DNA from: Ceratotherium simum simum
Lineage: Eukaryota > Chordata > Mammalia > Perissodactyla > Rhinocerotidae
Direction of reading: 5' to 3'
Length of the DNA stretch: 64,000 nucleotides
NCBI RefSeq assembly: GCF_000283155.1
Contig: NW_004454177.1
Location: forward strand, 20,800,304 to 20,864,303
In this document: positions 10,181-23,210 of the stretch, piece after piece
Position numbering within the stretch: position 1 is the stretch's first letter
Layout of the letters: every line of letters begins with the position of its first letter
The notes under the pieces: model-generated
Told to the model about the DNA's origin: nothing
The model's input: only the letters and a program-made list of their open reading frames with translations
Databases searched by the model: none
Position numbers and translations under genes: made by a program

Positions 10181-13100
10181 TTCTTAACTGGGATTTGAAG
10201 GACATGTTCTCTCTCTATTTTTGGTATCGCAGTGGATCTGTGTCATTCTTTTGTTACCTCAATGCTTTATCACTTTCTCTTCCCATAGTCCCAACTCCAT
10301 CTCTTCATTTCTCTTCATCTCTTTTAAATTTTCCACCTTTTCTTTCTACTTTGTGAGATCTCTCCTTGTACTGCCTATGACATAGGAGAATATAAGTATA
10401 TTTTGTATTTTTTAAGAACAACACTTGATACTCCATGTTCTAAATTTTAAAACTGAATGAAGGGAATATTATTTCCTCCCTAAAAAATATTTCACAAATA
10501 CAATTGTTTCTTATATTTAAGTAGCCCTAAACTGTTTTGTATTATAAACCTCAACATAGAAATTTTCCTCATTTCTGATTTTATTTAACAAATAATATTT
10601 AGCACAAGAAAATGTGCTAATAAGCATTATGAGAATTTAGAGCTGAAGCAAGATGATAACTAAAAGAGGTTACACTCCAGTAGTAGGTATAAGTCATAAT
10701 GCCTGGTGAATAGTAGGCACTCAAATATTTGTTGAGGGTGCAAATGGAAATACAATTTGGATTTGATGGGTACAAAGCGTTATTTATGTATAACTTTACA
10801 AAAACAAATGCAGCACAAAGTAAGATATTAACTTTAAAATAAATATCAAATAACTCCTTAATTTAGTCATGTTAGTAATTCATTTGCATTAAATCGGTAT
10901 GTACATTTGTTGAAAAAGCTTTCAATATCTTTTTTCCCCATAAATGTCATCCCAATAAATGCATCTGAATTTTTTCCATATACAGTAGTTAAAGGAAATT
11001 TACCACTGTGGGAGTGATCTCTCTCAGAATGGATTACGTGATATAAGTAAATGGATGTAAGTGTGTCCAAAAAAATAAAAAATAAAAATGTCAGCCTTTC
11101 ACACTCAAGTAATAGACCCAGAGAACTGTTGACGATGTGATTATTTTATTAGCTGATTCTTGTTACTTTGAATTAAAACAGTATTTTAAAACAAATCCTT
11201 TTCCACTCACACATATTTTAATTTCCAACATAATTAAGAATTTTTTTGATTTCACTCAACTATGCGGGAACAGAATGTGGTGGCCAGAAGGGTTGGGTTT
11301 TGTCATTGTGGTTATTGTTGTTTTGCAGCCTCATAAGGATGTTTGATAGTCTTGATGTTCATCTTGATTCACGATGTAGATGTCTAAATACTAGGATTTA
11401 ATATTTCAGGCTAAGCTTTACAAAAAAGAAAAAAAGCTTTTGAAAAAGAACATGACATTACCAAATGGAAGATATCCAGTCTCTAAATCTTTTCCTCTAC
11501 AAATCCCTGCCTACTAATGTCTCCATTCCTGTGTAGTCATCATAACCTTTATCTTCATTTTATAGGTCATGTTCTTTCTGATAGCTCTAAAGTGACATTA
11601 AATCATAAGAAAACAGGTTATATATCAGAAAATACTTGAAGGTTACTGAAATAGATTATTGACTTAATAAAAATAATTTCCCTTAAAAAGGTTTGAGAAG
11701 CCATTTGAGTCTGAAGCAATTACACCTCCAATATCAGTTATGTAACAAATTTTTTGTGTTTTTATGAAAAACATGGCACTTTTTAATTAGGAAGTGCTAT
11801 TATTATTCACATTTAATATTAAAATAATTTATTGCTATACAGATGATATGCAAATATAATGGGCAATATGTTTTTTTACCAAAACAATGCCTTTCAAATA
11901 GCCATGGCACGTCAACCTGTAACTTCTAAATTATCCACAGCTGCAGTGATATATTTGACGAGAGGATCTGTGGAAAGGGCTGATGCAGCCCTGTGCCCCA
12001 CTTCTCTGCCATTTATTAGCTGGATGAGCTTGAGCAAGTCATTTAACCTCTCAGATTAAACCTGCCTTTGCCCAATTGTTTTGTGGTTAATAAAAATGAA
12101 AACAGAAAAGTATACAGGTGTTCAGAAATAGTAACTGCTATTATTATGTTTTCATTAAGCCATAGTTCTATGATTTTATCAAATTAATCTGTTATATTCT
12201 ATAGTGAAACCAAGGAATCTATAAAATGTAGTTGCTTTATTGCTGTCTCTGTGTACATATGAATATTTGATGTACTTGATTTGAAATTAGAGTTAGAAGT
12301 ATTCAATCAATTTCTCCCACTGAAAAGATATAGTCTTTTGAGTTTGGGACCTGTTTTATCAGAAACCTAAAGAGCCTATCACCATTTTATTATAATATTA
12401 AGAATAATGGTACTGATTTTGACATTTTTTTAAGTATCTTTAAAATACAGTGAGCTTGACTAGAACACAGCCCCTCCAAAAATCTATCCTATATACTACA
12501 TGCTCAGATTATTTTTACTATGATAATAATTCCACAAGGGGGAACAATGGGTCTAGAAATCATGATGAAGTCATCAACCCAAAAATAACATTCCTATCCT
12601 TAAGAAGGTTATGATACAAAATGCCCAGAAGACATCTTCGTGCCTGCCTTGATCTGATATCTTGCATTCGTTTGGTGAGATGGCTATTAAATTTCTAGTT
12701 TTTGCTGTGAATACCTGAGCAATTTTTCTCATCTACACTTACGCTTTAAACACCAGATTTAAGGATAGAATATAAATCCTTTTAAATATCTTTACAATCT
12801 CCAAAGCATTGTGTATAAGAAGCAGTCAAAACTCTAAAAAAAATTTTTTTTCAAATTTAAAGATATCTCATTTTTGTATTCAAGAACCCAATAGCTGTGT
12901 CTCCACTGATAAAGTGAAAGGGACAAGCAGATGACCCAAGGAAGGGCATAACTTTCTTTTTCCCAAAGTATGCCTTTTAAATAGTCATTGGATGTGAGGA
13001 TTTTCCATATCTCTTAAATTTTACATGAAATATATAGCCAGACAATCTAGCAAAAGTTTGCCAAGTCCTAAAATGCTCATCCTCACTAGACTAAGACGTG

Positions 13101-13280
13101 TAATGATTTTAATGAAAAGAATATCCCTCGGGCTCCGTGGTTTCACTGTATTTTTCTTACTCAAGTTTTGGTGAATAAGATAGTCTCTACCTAGCATCTG
13201 CATCTATTTAATGTATTCCCTGGTCCTTATCAAACTCAAAAATTGAATAAAAACCAGTAAAATAAATGACTACTCACCCC

Positions 13281-13341
13281 ATATTATGGAATCCAATCCA
13301 ACCTGGATTGGTCTACATCCATGATATGAATCCATAATATG
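13281..13341 (+). other. Nested inverted repeat (possible RNA hairpin)
   Basis: An outer perfect 11-bp inverted repeat, catattatgga (13281-13291) and tccataatatg (13331-13341), encloses an inner perfect 8-bp one, ccaatcca (13294-13301) and tggattgg (13305-13312), with a 3-nt loop. It lies where the PGR 3' UTR is expected. Confidence 0.7.
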
Positions 13342-15369
13342 AATTGGGCCTAGATAATTGTGTTCATATTGGATCATATCCCTATTTAAGCTCAGGAAAA
13401 AGGCCCTGCAGACCATCAGTTACCTGGGGCTAATAGGACCTGTACCTCCAGAGTTAGGCCTGAAACAATTTGCCTTTAAAAATTTGAAAATAAGAAGCCA
13501 AGAGTTGTTTCCTTTAAGAATTTGTCCTCCCTGTCATTGGAGAAGATTTTAGAATTTTAGGGGTATTGGTGATAAGTTAAATAGCAGCAGTTTACAGTAG
13601 CAGTGATTTAATACATAATCTAAATATCCTATAGCCAAAGCAAAGAAAAACATGAAGGGATCTGTTGCCCTCCTTGGAGTTGATCACATTCCAAGGCAGA
13701 ACTCTGGGCACATGCCTGGAGGCTGCGCCCAGGCTCGTCCACAGCCTTATGCAGCTGTGGAGTCTGGAAGACTGTTGCAGGACTGTTGGATTAGTCCCAG
13801 AATGTCAACCTCATTTTCAATTTACTGGCTCTTGTTGCTTTATGTCATGCTGACCTTACTGTTAAACACGAGTTTGTTTGCTTTCTTTCCACTCATGGAG
13901 AAATAGGGAAAGCATTACTTTTAAGCTGGTTGAAAGCTTTAACTGACAAAGCACTTTGAGAGAAATGTGAATTAAGCAGCTAAGAAAGCATACCCTGTCC
14001 ATTGCTTTAAAGAAAATGTACGTTATTATTAACTCTGCAGTGTGACATCAGCATCATGGTAAATATTTAGCTAGATCTGAACAAAATATTTAAATGGTAT
14101 TGTAAATAGTTGTAAAGACCTACACTGTAGCTATTTTCATAATCTTTTGAAGTTGCTCTTAATACATCAAATCCTGATGTATCCAATTTAGCAAAAATAA
14201 ATTATTCTAAATGAAACCCATTTAAATATGTTTTCCTCTAGTCAATTATAAATAAAGCTTAACATCACTTTTTCTATAAAATTTACTTACCTGTGAGGGG
14301 TTTTTTTTGGTTATAAATTATTTATAGAAAGCCGTGGTTTTAAACTTTTTGCCACTAAAGATACCTTTTACTACCCCCCCAGAAAAGCTTACATTTTAAA
14401 TTATCTCCCCAGCAAACTGTATTCCTATTAAGAAATAGTGTTATTTTTTTTGTTTTCTTCATGTTTTATTATTCAAAGACATATCAATTTGAGCTGCTGA
14501 GCAGCATAACAATTATGTTCACACTATTTGATATTGTGTAGCTTTAACTTAGTAGATACAAAATTGGGGGTTTTTTTAATAATAGCAAAATAATCAATGG
14601 ATATCTATCATAGCTTTTCTAAACTACGTTAAGAACTAGAGATTTGAGATCATAATATATTGTATAAAAGTAAGTCGTCTTCTTTAAGGGCTTTAAAATT
14701 CATGAGAAAGACCAAAAAGGTTTATGGAGAGCTCATACAAGCATACCATATTCTTGTCAAAACAGAAATATGCAGCTCTGCTTATTCTCCATAGGGTAAA
14801 AATACTACCCAGAACTTACTTAAAACGGTAAGCCCTCTATTCAACGAGATATAACTAGAGGTAGAAAGAGATTTTCACATGGCAGTCTTTAGAACTCATC
14901 TCTTTAACCAATAGTGTATCTCCTTATGACCTGAGTATTGTATGCATTTTGACTTTTCTGATACATGCATATTAACAAGAAAAATTCAGAGCAAAAAGTT
15001 TAAAAAAAAAAAGGTTTTTATTGAAATTTGGAAAAAACAGAAGAAAAATATAAAAGTTCATATTTTGAAAGGAGAAAATATGACTTACAAAAATTAAATA
15101 AAGAGCTCCTCTAAACAGTAGCTTAAATACTTTTGCCTTGATTATTGAGCATGCATTCGTGCTGACGAAACAAAACATGGGTGATTCTCTACAATGATAA
15201 CAATGCTAAATGTTAGAGAAATTATCTCTCACTCTGCAAGCATATAAAATGTAAATATGCTCAGAAGGTTGCTTTTTGCTGTTTAAGAACTCCATTTTCT
15301 AATTTGAGACTACATGGTCTGGAAAAAATTACTGATCTCTAAGTCTCGTGTCAATTAATTGGGTGCCTT

Positions 15370-15448
15370 AACACTTAAAAAGAAAGAGAGAGAGAGGGAA
15401 AAGTAGGAAGGTAGGGAGGGAAGGAAAGGGAAGGGGAGGAGAAAAGGC
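15370..15448 (+). repeat. Purine-rich microsatellite (GA/GGAA)n
   Basis: An almost pure A/G stretch with agagagag and ggaaggga units. A similar tract is at 8478-8552 on the same strand. Confidence 0.8.
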
Positions 15449-15644
15449 TATGTCCAAATTATCCCTTTCAACTCTGAAACTACAAATTTTCTGTTAATAG
15501 TTTATATCAGCATAAAGTAGCCAACTCTTAGTTATCTCTTAATAAAAGAAAAATAGGCCCTGAAACACAAAAATTTAAAAATGTGGTTTTTTTTGCAAAG
15601 TTGAAAGCCTTACTTTAGGCCTCATTTTATTCTTCAATAACTAA

Positions 15645-16045
15645 TTACAAAGCATTTACTTTGTTATGTGCCAGTCACTCTGCCAGATTGTGGAGATAAC
15701 CAGTGAGTACATCAGATAGAGTTCCTACCTTCTTTGAGCTTACAGTTGGATAGAGACTAGAGACAGGTAAATAGGTAGTTACAATATTGTATGGTGAGTG
15801 CTATGATGGAGAAAGTACAGGGAGCTACTGGAGCACCTATGAGGGGCTCGCTTGAATTTAAGAGTGCGCAAAGGCATCTTGGAAAAAGGTCTAAGCCATG
15901 ATTTAAAAGTGGTTTAGGAATTAGCTGAGCATGCAAAATCAGAAGATGCCAAAGGTAGGAAGAGAAGAAGAATATTCCAAACAGGAGGTAACCAGCATAT
16001 GCACAGACCTAATGGTGAGAGAGAGTAAGGGGTGGGGGCTGATGA
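15645..16045 (+). repeat. Ancient interspersed repeat, family not named
   Basis: Phrases 'ttatgtgccagtcactctgcc', 'gagcttacagttggatagagac', 'gagtgctatgatggagaaagtacaggg' and 'agcatatgcacagacctaatggtgag' belong to a mammalian repeat that recurs widely. Related text is seen at about 33290-33410. I cannot name the family with certainty. Confidence 0.55.
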
Positions 16046-16949
16046 TGAGGCTGAAGAAGTAAACAAGGTCCAGATCGTCAGTGGTCCTCTACACCATGTT
16101 AAGTTGTGTAGTCTTGATTCTGTTGTAAGCAGGAGAGCAGCATAATTCAGATTGGTATGTAAGAAAACTCACTCTCACTGCAACATGGAGAATTTAGTTA
16201 GAGATGGCTAATCCTGGAGGCAGAGAGAACATTTTTTTAGGAAGTTGCAATATTTTGTGAAAAATGATGGTCTTAAACAAGAAGAGTTGGAGGTGATATT
16301 GACCTCCCTAATTTTCCAGAGGTTTTTTAAAAACGTAACATAGAAGCATTGACAGCACTTACGAAAGTAGGTGAAATATGTCATATAAATTGTCAAACAC
16401 AAGATCAGATGTCTATTTATTCTGCTGCGGTATTAAATTTCAAATTTTTCATCAAGAAAGATAATAAAAACTAAGAAATTTAGTCTATCAAGTTCCAGAG
16501 TCCTATCCATCCAAACAATCTTTAGCCCTCTACCAATATCCCCACCTTTGCATGTCTATTGAAACTCAAGATCCTGGTCCGTTCACAAAGCTAAGACTAG
16601 GACAGCTCAGGATTCAGCAAATGGGAAAGAAAGGGAAACTGAGCTGTGTTAAACTAATAAAAAATAGGCACATCCTTTGTATACATCCCTTTTCAGATGC
16701 TGTTATCCAGTACAATTATAAAGTGGTACACAAAAAAAATGCTTAATTTTCTGTAAGGGGTCTTGACTTCTTCATGAAGACTTCTTCATAACTTCTTCAC
16801 AGAGTGTAGGAAGTTGAGGAAGGAGGCCTGGTGAGTGATAGAATGGGGAGCAAACTGGGAAGTTAAGAGTATATCCATCTCCTTTAGGTTCAAAGAGCCT
16901 TATTTTGGATTACCTCATTCAATTGCCATCAAGGGCTGTTCTTCCTTTT

Positions 16950-17780
16950 TACTCCCACTAACCAGTGGCGGCTAGGAAGAGAAAGAAGCTTATTATAGTA
17001 GTGCAGGCAGTGGCGGTGGGAAGGGAGCTTCTTTCTTCTGGTCCTCACTGGCCTCGTCAGTCATCATAGAACTCACTGCTATCACTTCATATTCAAGTCT
17101 ATGGCTCGTAGACTCATCTATTCTCTCTTCTCCCTTACTGCAGGGTGCTGCAACATGTCTGACTTGATACCTTCCATTCTTTGCTAGCTTATCATATCCT
17201 TCTTAGGCCCAGCTGCTTTCCCCATGTGGCCTCCATGTGGGGTCACCTTGCCCCTTCAGGAGAACCATGACTCACCAGTACCTGCTAAGCCGCCACTCAG
17301 CTGGCACCGTGCTGAATCCAGACTTCTCTGAGATGCTTGTAGACTTTACAGCCATGCACAAAAGTTATGATTTTCTTGGACTTCTCCTTACTTGTCTGGA
17401 TGTTCTGCTGCCTATCCACCTCCTTCAAAATGGGGACACTGTCATCTGACCTCCTTGCCCTACCTCTTCCTTCTTCTGAATCACAGAAGCCTCTCACTTC
17501 CTTTTCCTGTCTGTCAGAGGCTTCTCCTGGGTCTTAGACTGAATTCTCTTCACCTATTCCTAGTAACTCTCTCTGTTTGAATCTACTTCTTAAGGATACC
17601 TTTGAGATTTAGAAGACCATGTCTTCTCTTGAGAAAGCCCTATTCTCCAGACTTGTCTTGCTCTGGATTTCAAAGATCAATTGTGCAAGTCAGAAGCTGA
17701 TCGTTGACTTCCTTTAAGCATTTCTGCTGTAACAATCCTAATTCTCCTTGGAGCAACATGGCTACTTCCAATTGACCAGG
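16950..17780. other. Unassigned GC-richer block
   Basis: This block is visibly richer in C and G than its flanks and has short open frames on both strands, up to 70 codons. I recognise no protein domain and no splice-bounded exon. It could be an old transposon interior or LTR, or conserved non-coding DNA. Confidence 0.4.
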
Positions 17781-17855
17781 AAAAGGGTGAGGTGCCAAAA
17801 AGAAAAACACAAAGATTAATATATTTTAATAGTATACACTTTGGATGTGCTTTTG

Positions 17856-18020
17856 GAATTCATATGAGGTTTTCTGTCAAGAGGGTGAGACTCTCCTTCC
17901 ATCAGTGTATGCCTAACAGTTCTGGCACTGGCTGGTGACAAATGCGTTACTGTAAAAATTAGGTGACAGTGGACTCGTAACAACATCGTTATGTACTTAT
18001 CTTCAATCTAATGTCTTACA
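17856..18020 (+). repeat. Local duplication, copy 1
   Basis: This shares the ordered phrases 'ggtgagactctcc.tccat', 'gtatgcct', 'ttaggtga.agtgg', 'taacaacatc' and 'ttcaatctaa' with 18369-18530, about 510 bp downstream in the same orientation. The copies are diverged, with small indels. Confidence 0.75.
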
Positions 18021-18368
18021 CTCCACTGCGAATATTTAGCAGACTTCTTTGTACATATTAGATTTTTACATTTTGTTATGTTGAAATTGATGAAATAGTC
18101 AAAGTTATCCACTCTGTTCCTTGTTAGTAAAACCAGTGTAATATTTGTCAAGAGATACAGGAATCATCCTTTCCTTCTCTCATGACCCACACCCCTTTTG
18201 GTTCCCATTGCTACTATCCTATTTTAAGAGATAGTAGGGCATTAAGTACATACACTAGACTTATACTTTTAAAGATATTTAGCCCCTATATACTTTTTAA
18301 GTCCAAAATTTCACACACCTATCTTCTCATTTCTGAGTGGGGAAGACAGCATTTGAAAGCACATTGGA

Positions 18369-18530
18369 AATTCATCTGAGATTTTTTCCAAGAAGGTGAG
18401 ACTCTCCCTCCATCTATGTATGCCTGGCATTGGTTCCCTGGCGATGGTTGAGTGATAAATTTCAGACTAAAAGTTAGGTGATAGTGGGCATCTAACAACA
18501 TCATACATTTATTTTCAATCTAACTTTCAA
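18369..18530 (+). repeat. Local duplication, copy 2
   Basis: Second copy of the unit at 17856-18020, same orientation, aligned over roughly 160 bp. The similarity seems to extend a little upstream (a 'ttggaaattcat' phrase in both). Confidence 0.75.
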
Positions 18531-18795
18531 AATCGATCTCTGTTTTTAAACTAAAGGATTTCAGAGAAAGTATTTTGTGATTCACATAAGAAAACTGAGT
18601 CAATCTGCTCCACTTGACAGATGTCTTATATTAGGTTGGCTGATGGTGTGAAATGAATCATCTTCAATAATATGTTCTCTTAAAAACAATTTTTACCACT
18701 AATTCTTCTTATTACTATTCTGTATGATAATAAAGAATAACTCATTTCTATACAAGTGAAAAGTTTGATATTTATTATACAAATATCAATTTTCT

Positions 18796-19039
18796 GGGGC
18801 TGGCCCAGTGGCACAGTGGTTAAGTGCATGCACTCCACTTCAGGGTTCGCAGGTTCAGATCCCGGGCATGCACAGACGAACTGCTTGTCAAGCCATGCTG
18901 TGGTAGCATCCCATATAAAGTAGAGGAAGATGAGCACAGATGTTAGCCCAGGGCCAATCTTCCTCAGCAAAAAAGAGGAGGATTGGCATCAGATGTTAGC
19001 TCAGGGCTGATCTTCCTCACACACACACTATATATATAT
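18796..19039 (+). mobile_element. ERE SINE, intergenic
   Basis: A complete ERE (head 'ggggctggcccagtggcaca', two tail modules) ending in (CA)n and (TA)n. A TSD of 13 bp with one mismatch (atatcaattttct and atatccattttct) lies at 18783-18795 and 19040-19052. Confidence 0.92.
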
Positions 19040-20009
19040 ATATCCATTTTCTTATGAAATCTAATGCACTAATTTAAGATTAAAGTGAAAAAGAATGTAA
19101 TCTAATTGTTAATAACAAAGTAGTTCAGACTATTATTGTACATTGGTTTCATTTCTAGGAATATAATTTAATATAATACTGGAAATATGCAAATATGCTC
19201 CTCTTAAAATAAGTGCCTAGAGTGTATAAGGAATTGTGCTAAGCCTTTGGAGACACAAAGATAGACGAGTGTAACAGATTTCTTGGTTTTAAGTTCCAGA
19301 TGATAAGATGCCAGATATTGTTTGAAACTTAGATATACTTCTTTCATATTTAGTCAGTTACACTTGGAGTAGACTGGAAAAACGAGAAAGTTTTATTGGA
19401 TTATTTGGCCATGAAAATGTTCCCATAACATAAAAAAATTATTTCATTTATTCTTGTTTAACATTATATTTTCAGTTTTTAAATTAAACCTGTCCTCATA
19501 TTCAGATTTACAAACTTAAATGGTGTTGAGCAACTTTATATTTGTCTATAAAACAATATACTACATTTTTGTAAATATCTGACTTTGATAGTTGGTAGAG
19601 TTTTTCTAATTTGCATTTAAGTCAACTATTTAATGAAAAAAGAGAAAATATGGTAAATGGCCATAGGTGTAAATACATGTGAGACTATTCCTTGGTGTCA
19701 GTCACTGTAACAAGCTAAAGAGTACATGTATCACTCTATGTACTTTTTAAAAGCAGCATTTTATTTAAATGGTAGAATGTTATATTTACCTGAACAGATG
19801 AGGTCAGATGTCATGTTATAAATGATCTAATTCAAACAAATAGAATACTTTAACTTTATAAAATGCAGAGATCTGTGATCAGTTATTTGCAACCAGTTTG
19901 GAATTCATAAAGTTGAAACAACTGAAGCACTCTGAAAAAGCAAATTATTCCCAGGTCTGAATTAAATCAGCTGCCCATAATTATGCTGTGATGTAAGAGA
20001 AGCAGTATA

Positions 20010-20110
20010 GCACAGGATTGAGGAGCACCGGTTCTGGAGCCAAACCATCTCAGTCTCATTCCAGGCTGGACCATTTGCTAACTACTTTATCTCTCTAAAG
20101 AATTCATCCA
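20010..20110 (+). repeat. MIR fragment
   Basis: Phrases 'gcagtatagcacaggattgaggagca' and 'ttctggagccaaacc' match the 5' half of MIR. Confidence 0.7.
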
Positions 20111-20345
20111 AGATCAAAAGAAACTCAACTCTTCTCCTACTAAATTGATGACGAAAGATTTGAGTCATATTTAATTACTGGAAATATATATATTTCAAGA
20201 CAGAACATTTCCATACGAGTAATTAATTGACCTGGTCTGTGCAGTTGGAGAAACTGGTCTCTTTATTGACAGAGATATCACTTGGGATTAAAAGGGTAAC
20301 TGATAGGTCTATAGATATGATCACAATACAGTGCTTTTTGAAATA

Positions 20346-20554
20346 AATTCATGCACTTCATAACGACATTTTCGTCAATGACGGACCGCATATACAACGG
20401 TGGTCCCATAAGATTAGTACCATATAGCCTAGGTGTGTAGTAGGCTATACCATCCTGGTTTGTGTAAGTACACTCTATGATGTTCACGCAACAATGAAAT
20501 TGCCTAACAATGCCTGTATCAGAATTTATCCCATCGTTAAGCGACGCATGACTG
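20346..20554. repeat. DNA-transposon MITE relic with short inverted ends
   Basis: Left end 'tcatgcacttcataacgac' and right end 'cgttaagcgacgcatgactg' are imperfect inverses. The interior contains 'gacggaccgcatatacaac', 'ggtggtcccataagatta' and 'cctaggtgtgtagtaggcta', which I recognise as a common mammalian non-autonomous DNA transposon. I do not recall the family name. Confidence 0.7.
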
Positions 20555-23089
20555 AATATACACAACTTAAAGAAAATACACCTTAAAATCCTACACAAAA
20601 TGAAATTAGGGAACGTTATACAAAGTATGATGAATATATCATTCTTGAAAGTCAAAGTTTCTCTGATTTGACCTTTAGCTTCAGGGTGGCTCCAAAAGGC
20701 TTGCCAAGGAGTTTTTAATAGTCGGAATTTTGAGGATGAATTCATATTCTCAATATTTCCATTATTATATTTACTAAATAGTTCTGGTAAAATTGATGCC
20801 TTAATGCCTGTCCTAATTCAAACCTTCCATTCTTTATCTTTATGCTTTAATCCTTATGTACCAGAAAGTTGATAAATAACCATCTAAACCTTACTTAAAG
20901 ATAAGACAGATACAGACACTAAGTTTTTCTGTTGAATAATACTTAAAGTTGGGCCATTTGCTGGACAAAGAGAAAAAGTGCACTATATATCAAATTATTC
21001 ATAGAATTCTTATCTAAAATTTGAAATTAGTTCTTCCTTAATTTATTAAAATAGTTTTAGCAGAACTGCACATTAGAATTATTTCTTTTAAATAAGATTT
21101 AAATGAGACCCACCTGGATGATATAGAACAGAGGAAATGTTTTTACTTGACAGATTTATTTTGATCTTCACAAATCTTACACATTTCCTACTGATCACAA
21201 TGATTCAAAGATGCAGTGTTCATAGTGAAACATTACAGAGTCATGAACAATTCATCAAAGGACAGGATAATTTTAAGAACTTGGATCACTATCAAGAAAT
21301 AGATTTTTGTGAAAATTTTTATGATTTACAAACAAACCATTATTATAAAGTTGCTCGAGTTTCTAAATGACATTTCAGTTATTGGAATTATGCATAGTAA
21401 GTAACATATCATCTAAATTCCCACAAAACTTGAGAAAATATAGAATAATTAAGGTGAAAATCTATAAATTATGCAACAAAATTCAATCTGGGTAGGGGAA
21501 GTACTATGTGATATCCATATTAGTTTAGCCAAAGAGTATTTACATTTAGCTTGGTCAAATTTCTGAATTTTGATGGAAGTTTTTGTTGTGTTGATTTACT
21601 AAAGGATAATTATCACTAGGAATTTCTAATAAACAAAAAAATAATAATAAGCTGGTTGATAAAGGTTAAGGTATATGGTGAAAAATGGAGGTAACTAGTG
21701 AGCCAGAGCAAGCACACCTGTGGATCACCTAAACAGAGATGGCCTAAGCACCGATTTCAGATGGTTGTTAGCACCCAAAACGTAGTAAAACAAACAGCAA
21801 ACAGCAGTACTCCACTCAGTTTTAAAAGATAAGTTTTTCACTTCCTTGAAATGTAATGCTTTGTGATTTTAGTAATCTAGTTTCGATTCTCTGAACCTCA
21901 CTGTCTTCACCTGTCAAGCATAGAGTATTTCAATAAAGAGCTTTCTGTTTAAATGAGATAGTGCCTATAAAATTCCTTTGCACTCTGTAAAACACGATAC
22001 AAACATAATTTTTCTAAGTAATAGGTAAGTACCATGCTAAAATGCCTTAATAGTTACAACATATATTCTACAGTGTAGGTAGATACTTTAATAAATTAAT
22101 CTTGGTCACCAAACATACGATTTTTAATAACTGAAACACACTAAACTTTCTGATATAGCTATATTTTTGTTGAAAAGCCCTAAAAAACTATACCCTCCAA
22201 AATTAGAATGCTGATCTGGCAAAGCATGAGAGAAGGCAGTTCGTGTGGAAACCCCTCTGGGGCATGGGATCCTCGAGCCCTCTGTGAACCTTCTGTCTGC
22301 TCTCTCTCCTGGGCAGCTTGAGAGGTCCCTTCCACACTCATGCCCTGCGATGGGATAGTGCTGAGGAGCTGCTTCTTGGAAAAGGTGATGTCAAAAAATG
22401 ATTGCACATGCCCATGAATTTTTAGTTTTCTCCTTCAAAATAGAGAATCATGGTCATGGCTATTATATAAGACGCCTTCATTTTTAAGCAAATTTCTTGA
22501 AAATAAAAACATTTTATATTTAAAGTTCATGTATACTTTTTTTAAAAATCTTCTTTACAAGTATCTCAGTTAATAGAGTGTTTTCTGAACAACACATATC
22601 TTTTGCAGTGAGGAAACTGGCCTAAGTAGAGGTGATCCAGGGCCAGGAAGAGGTTATGGTTTGTTCTGAAATTATCTGATTTGGCTATCTAAACTGGGCT
22701 GAATTCACCAGATTCTTATCTTGTGGTTTATTTCACTTTTGCTCTGGAGCTCCAAAATATCTTTCTTCCAAGAACTAAGAAAATGCTGAACTTACATTCA
22801 GAGGCTATTCATAGTGCACATCATTTTCACCTTTTTAAGAACTTTTTTGCATAGAATGAAATTACATATGTCGCATGGAACTATATTTCTTTAACTTATT
22901 GCTATCCCAGCTTATCTCTGCTTAAGCAGGGCTTACATTGAAATTATTCTGGGATAGGAAATGTCTGTTCATAACCCTGCATGCATGCATGAGTGCAAGC
23001 TCGTGTACACAAGCAATCTAGAGAAGATGCAGCTAAGTCCCTTTTACAAAAGAGAACAAAAGTTATCAATGCAGGCTAAAATATAGAGG

Positions 23090-23210
23090 GAAGAGTCTGG
23101 AAGCTTGAATGAAAAAACTTGGATTCTAAGCTGTACTCTGACACTGAGCCAGTAAGTTACCTAACCTCGCTGGACTTCATTTTCCCTATCTGAAAAATGA
23201 TGGCACATGA
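23090..23210 (+). repeat. MIR fragment
   Basis: Phrases 'ctctgacactgagccagtaagtta' and 'cctcgctggacttcattttccc.atctg' follow the MIR consensus. Confidence 0.65.

Larger units (their letters stand above)
7539..16480 (+). other. PGR: Probable PGR 3' UTR and immediate downstream DNA
   Basis: From general knowledge, PGR transcripts have a very long 3' UTR in the last exon (of the order of 9 kb in human). Here a long AT-rich stretch without any ERE follows the stop codon: none is seen from 7012 to 18795, while three lie in the intron just upstream. Many AATAAA hexamers occur (for example about 7904, 12090, 14250 and 16463), so the true cleavage site cannot be chosen from sequence alone. It includes old MIR, L2 and MER5-like pieces and two purine-rich microsatellites. 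The right boundary is a guess. Confidence 0.45.

Noticed and set aside
20278..20745. 155-codon open frame on the - strand
   Set aside because: It runs through a DNA-transposon relic (20346-20554), matches no domain I know, and has no splice or promoter support.
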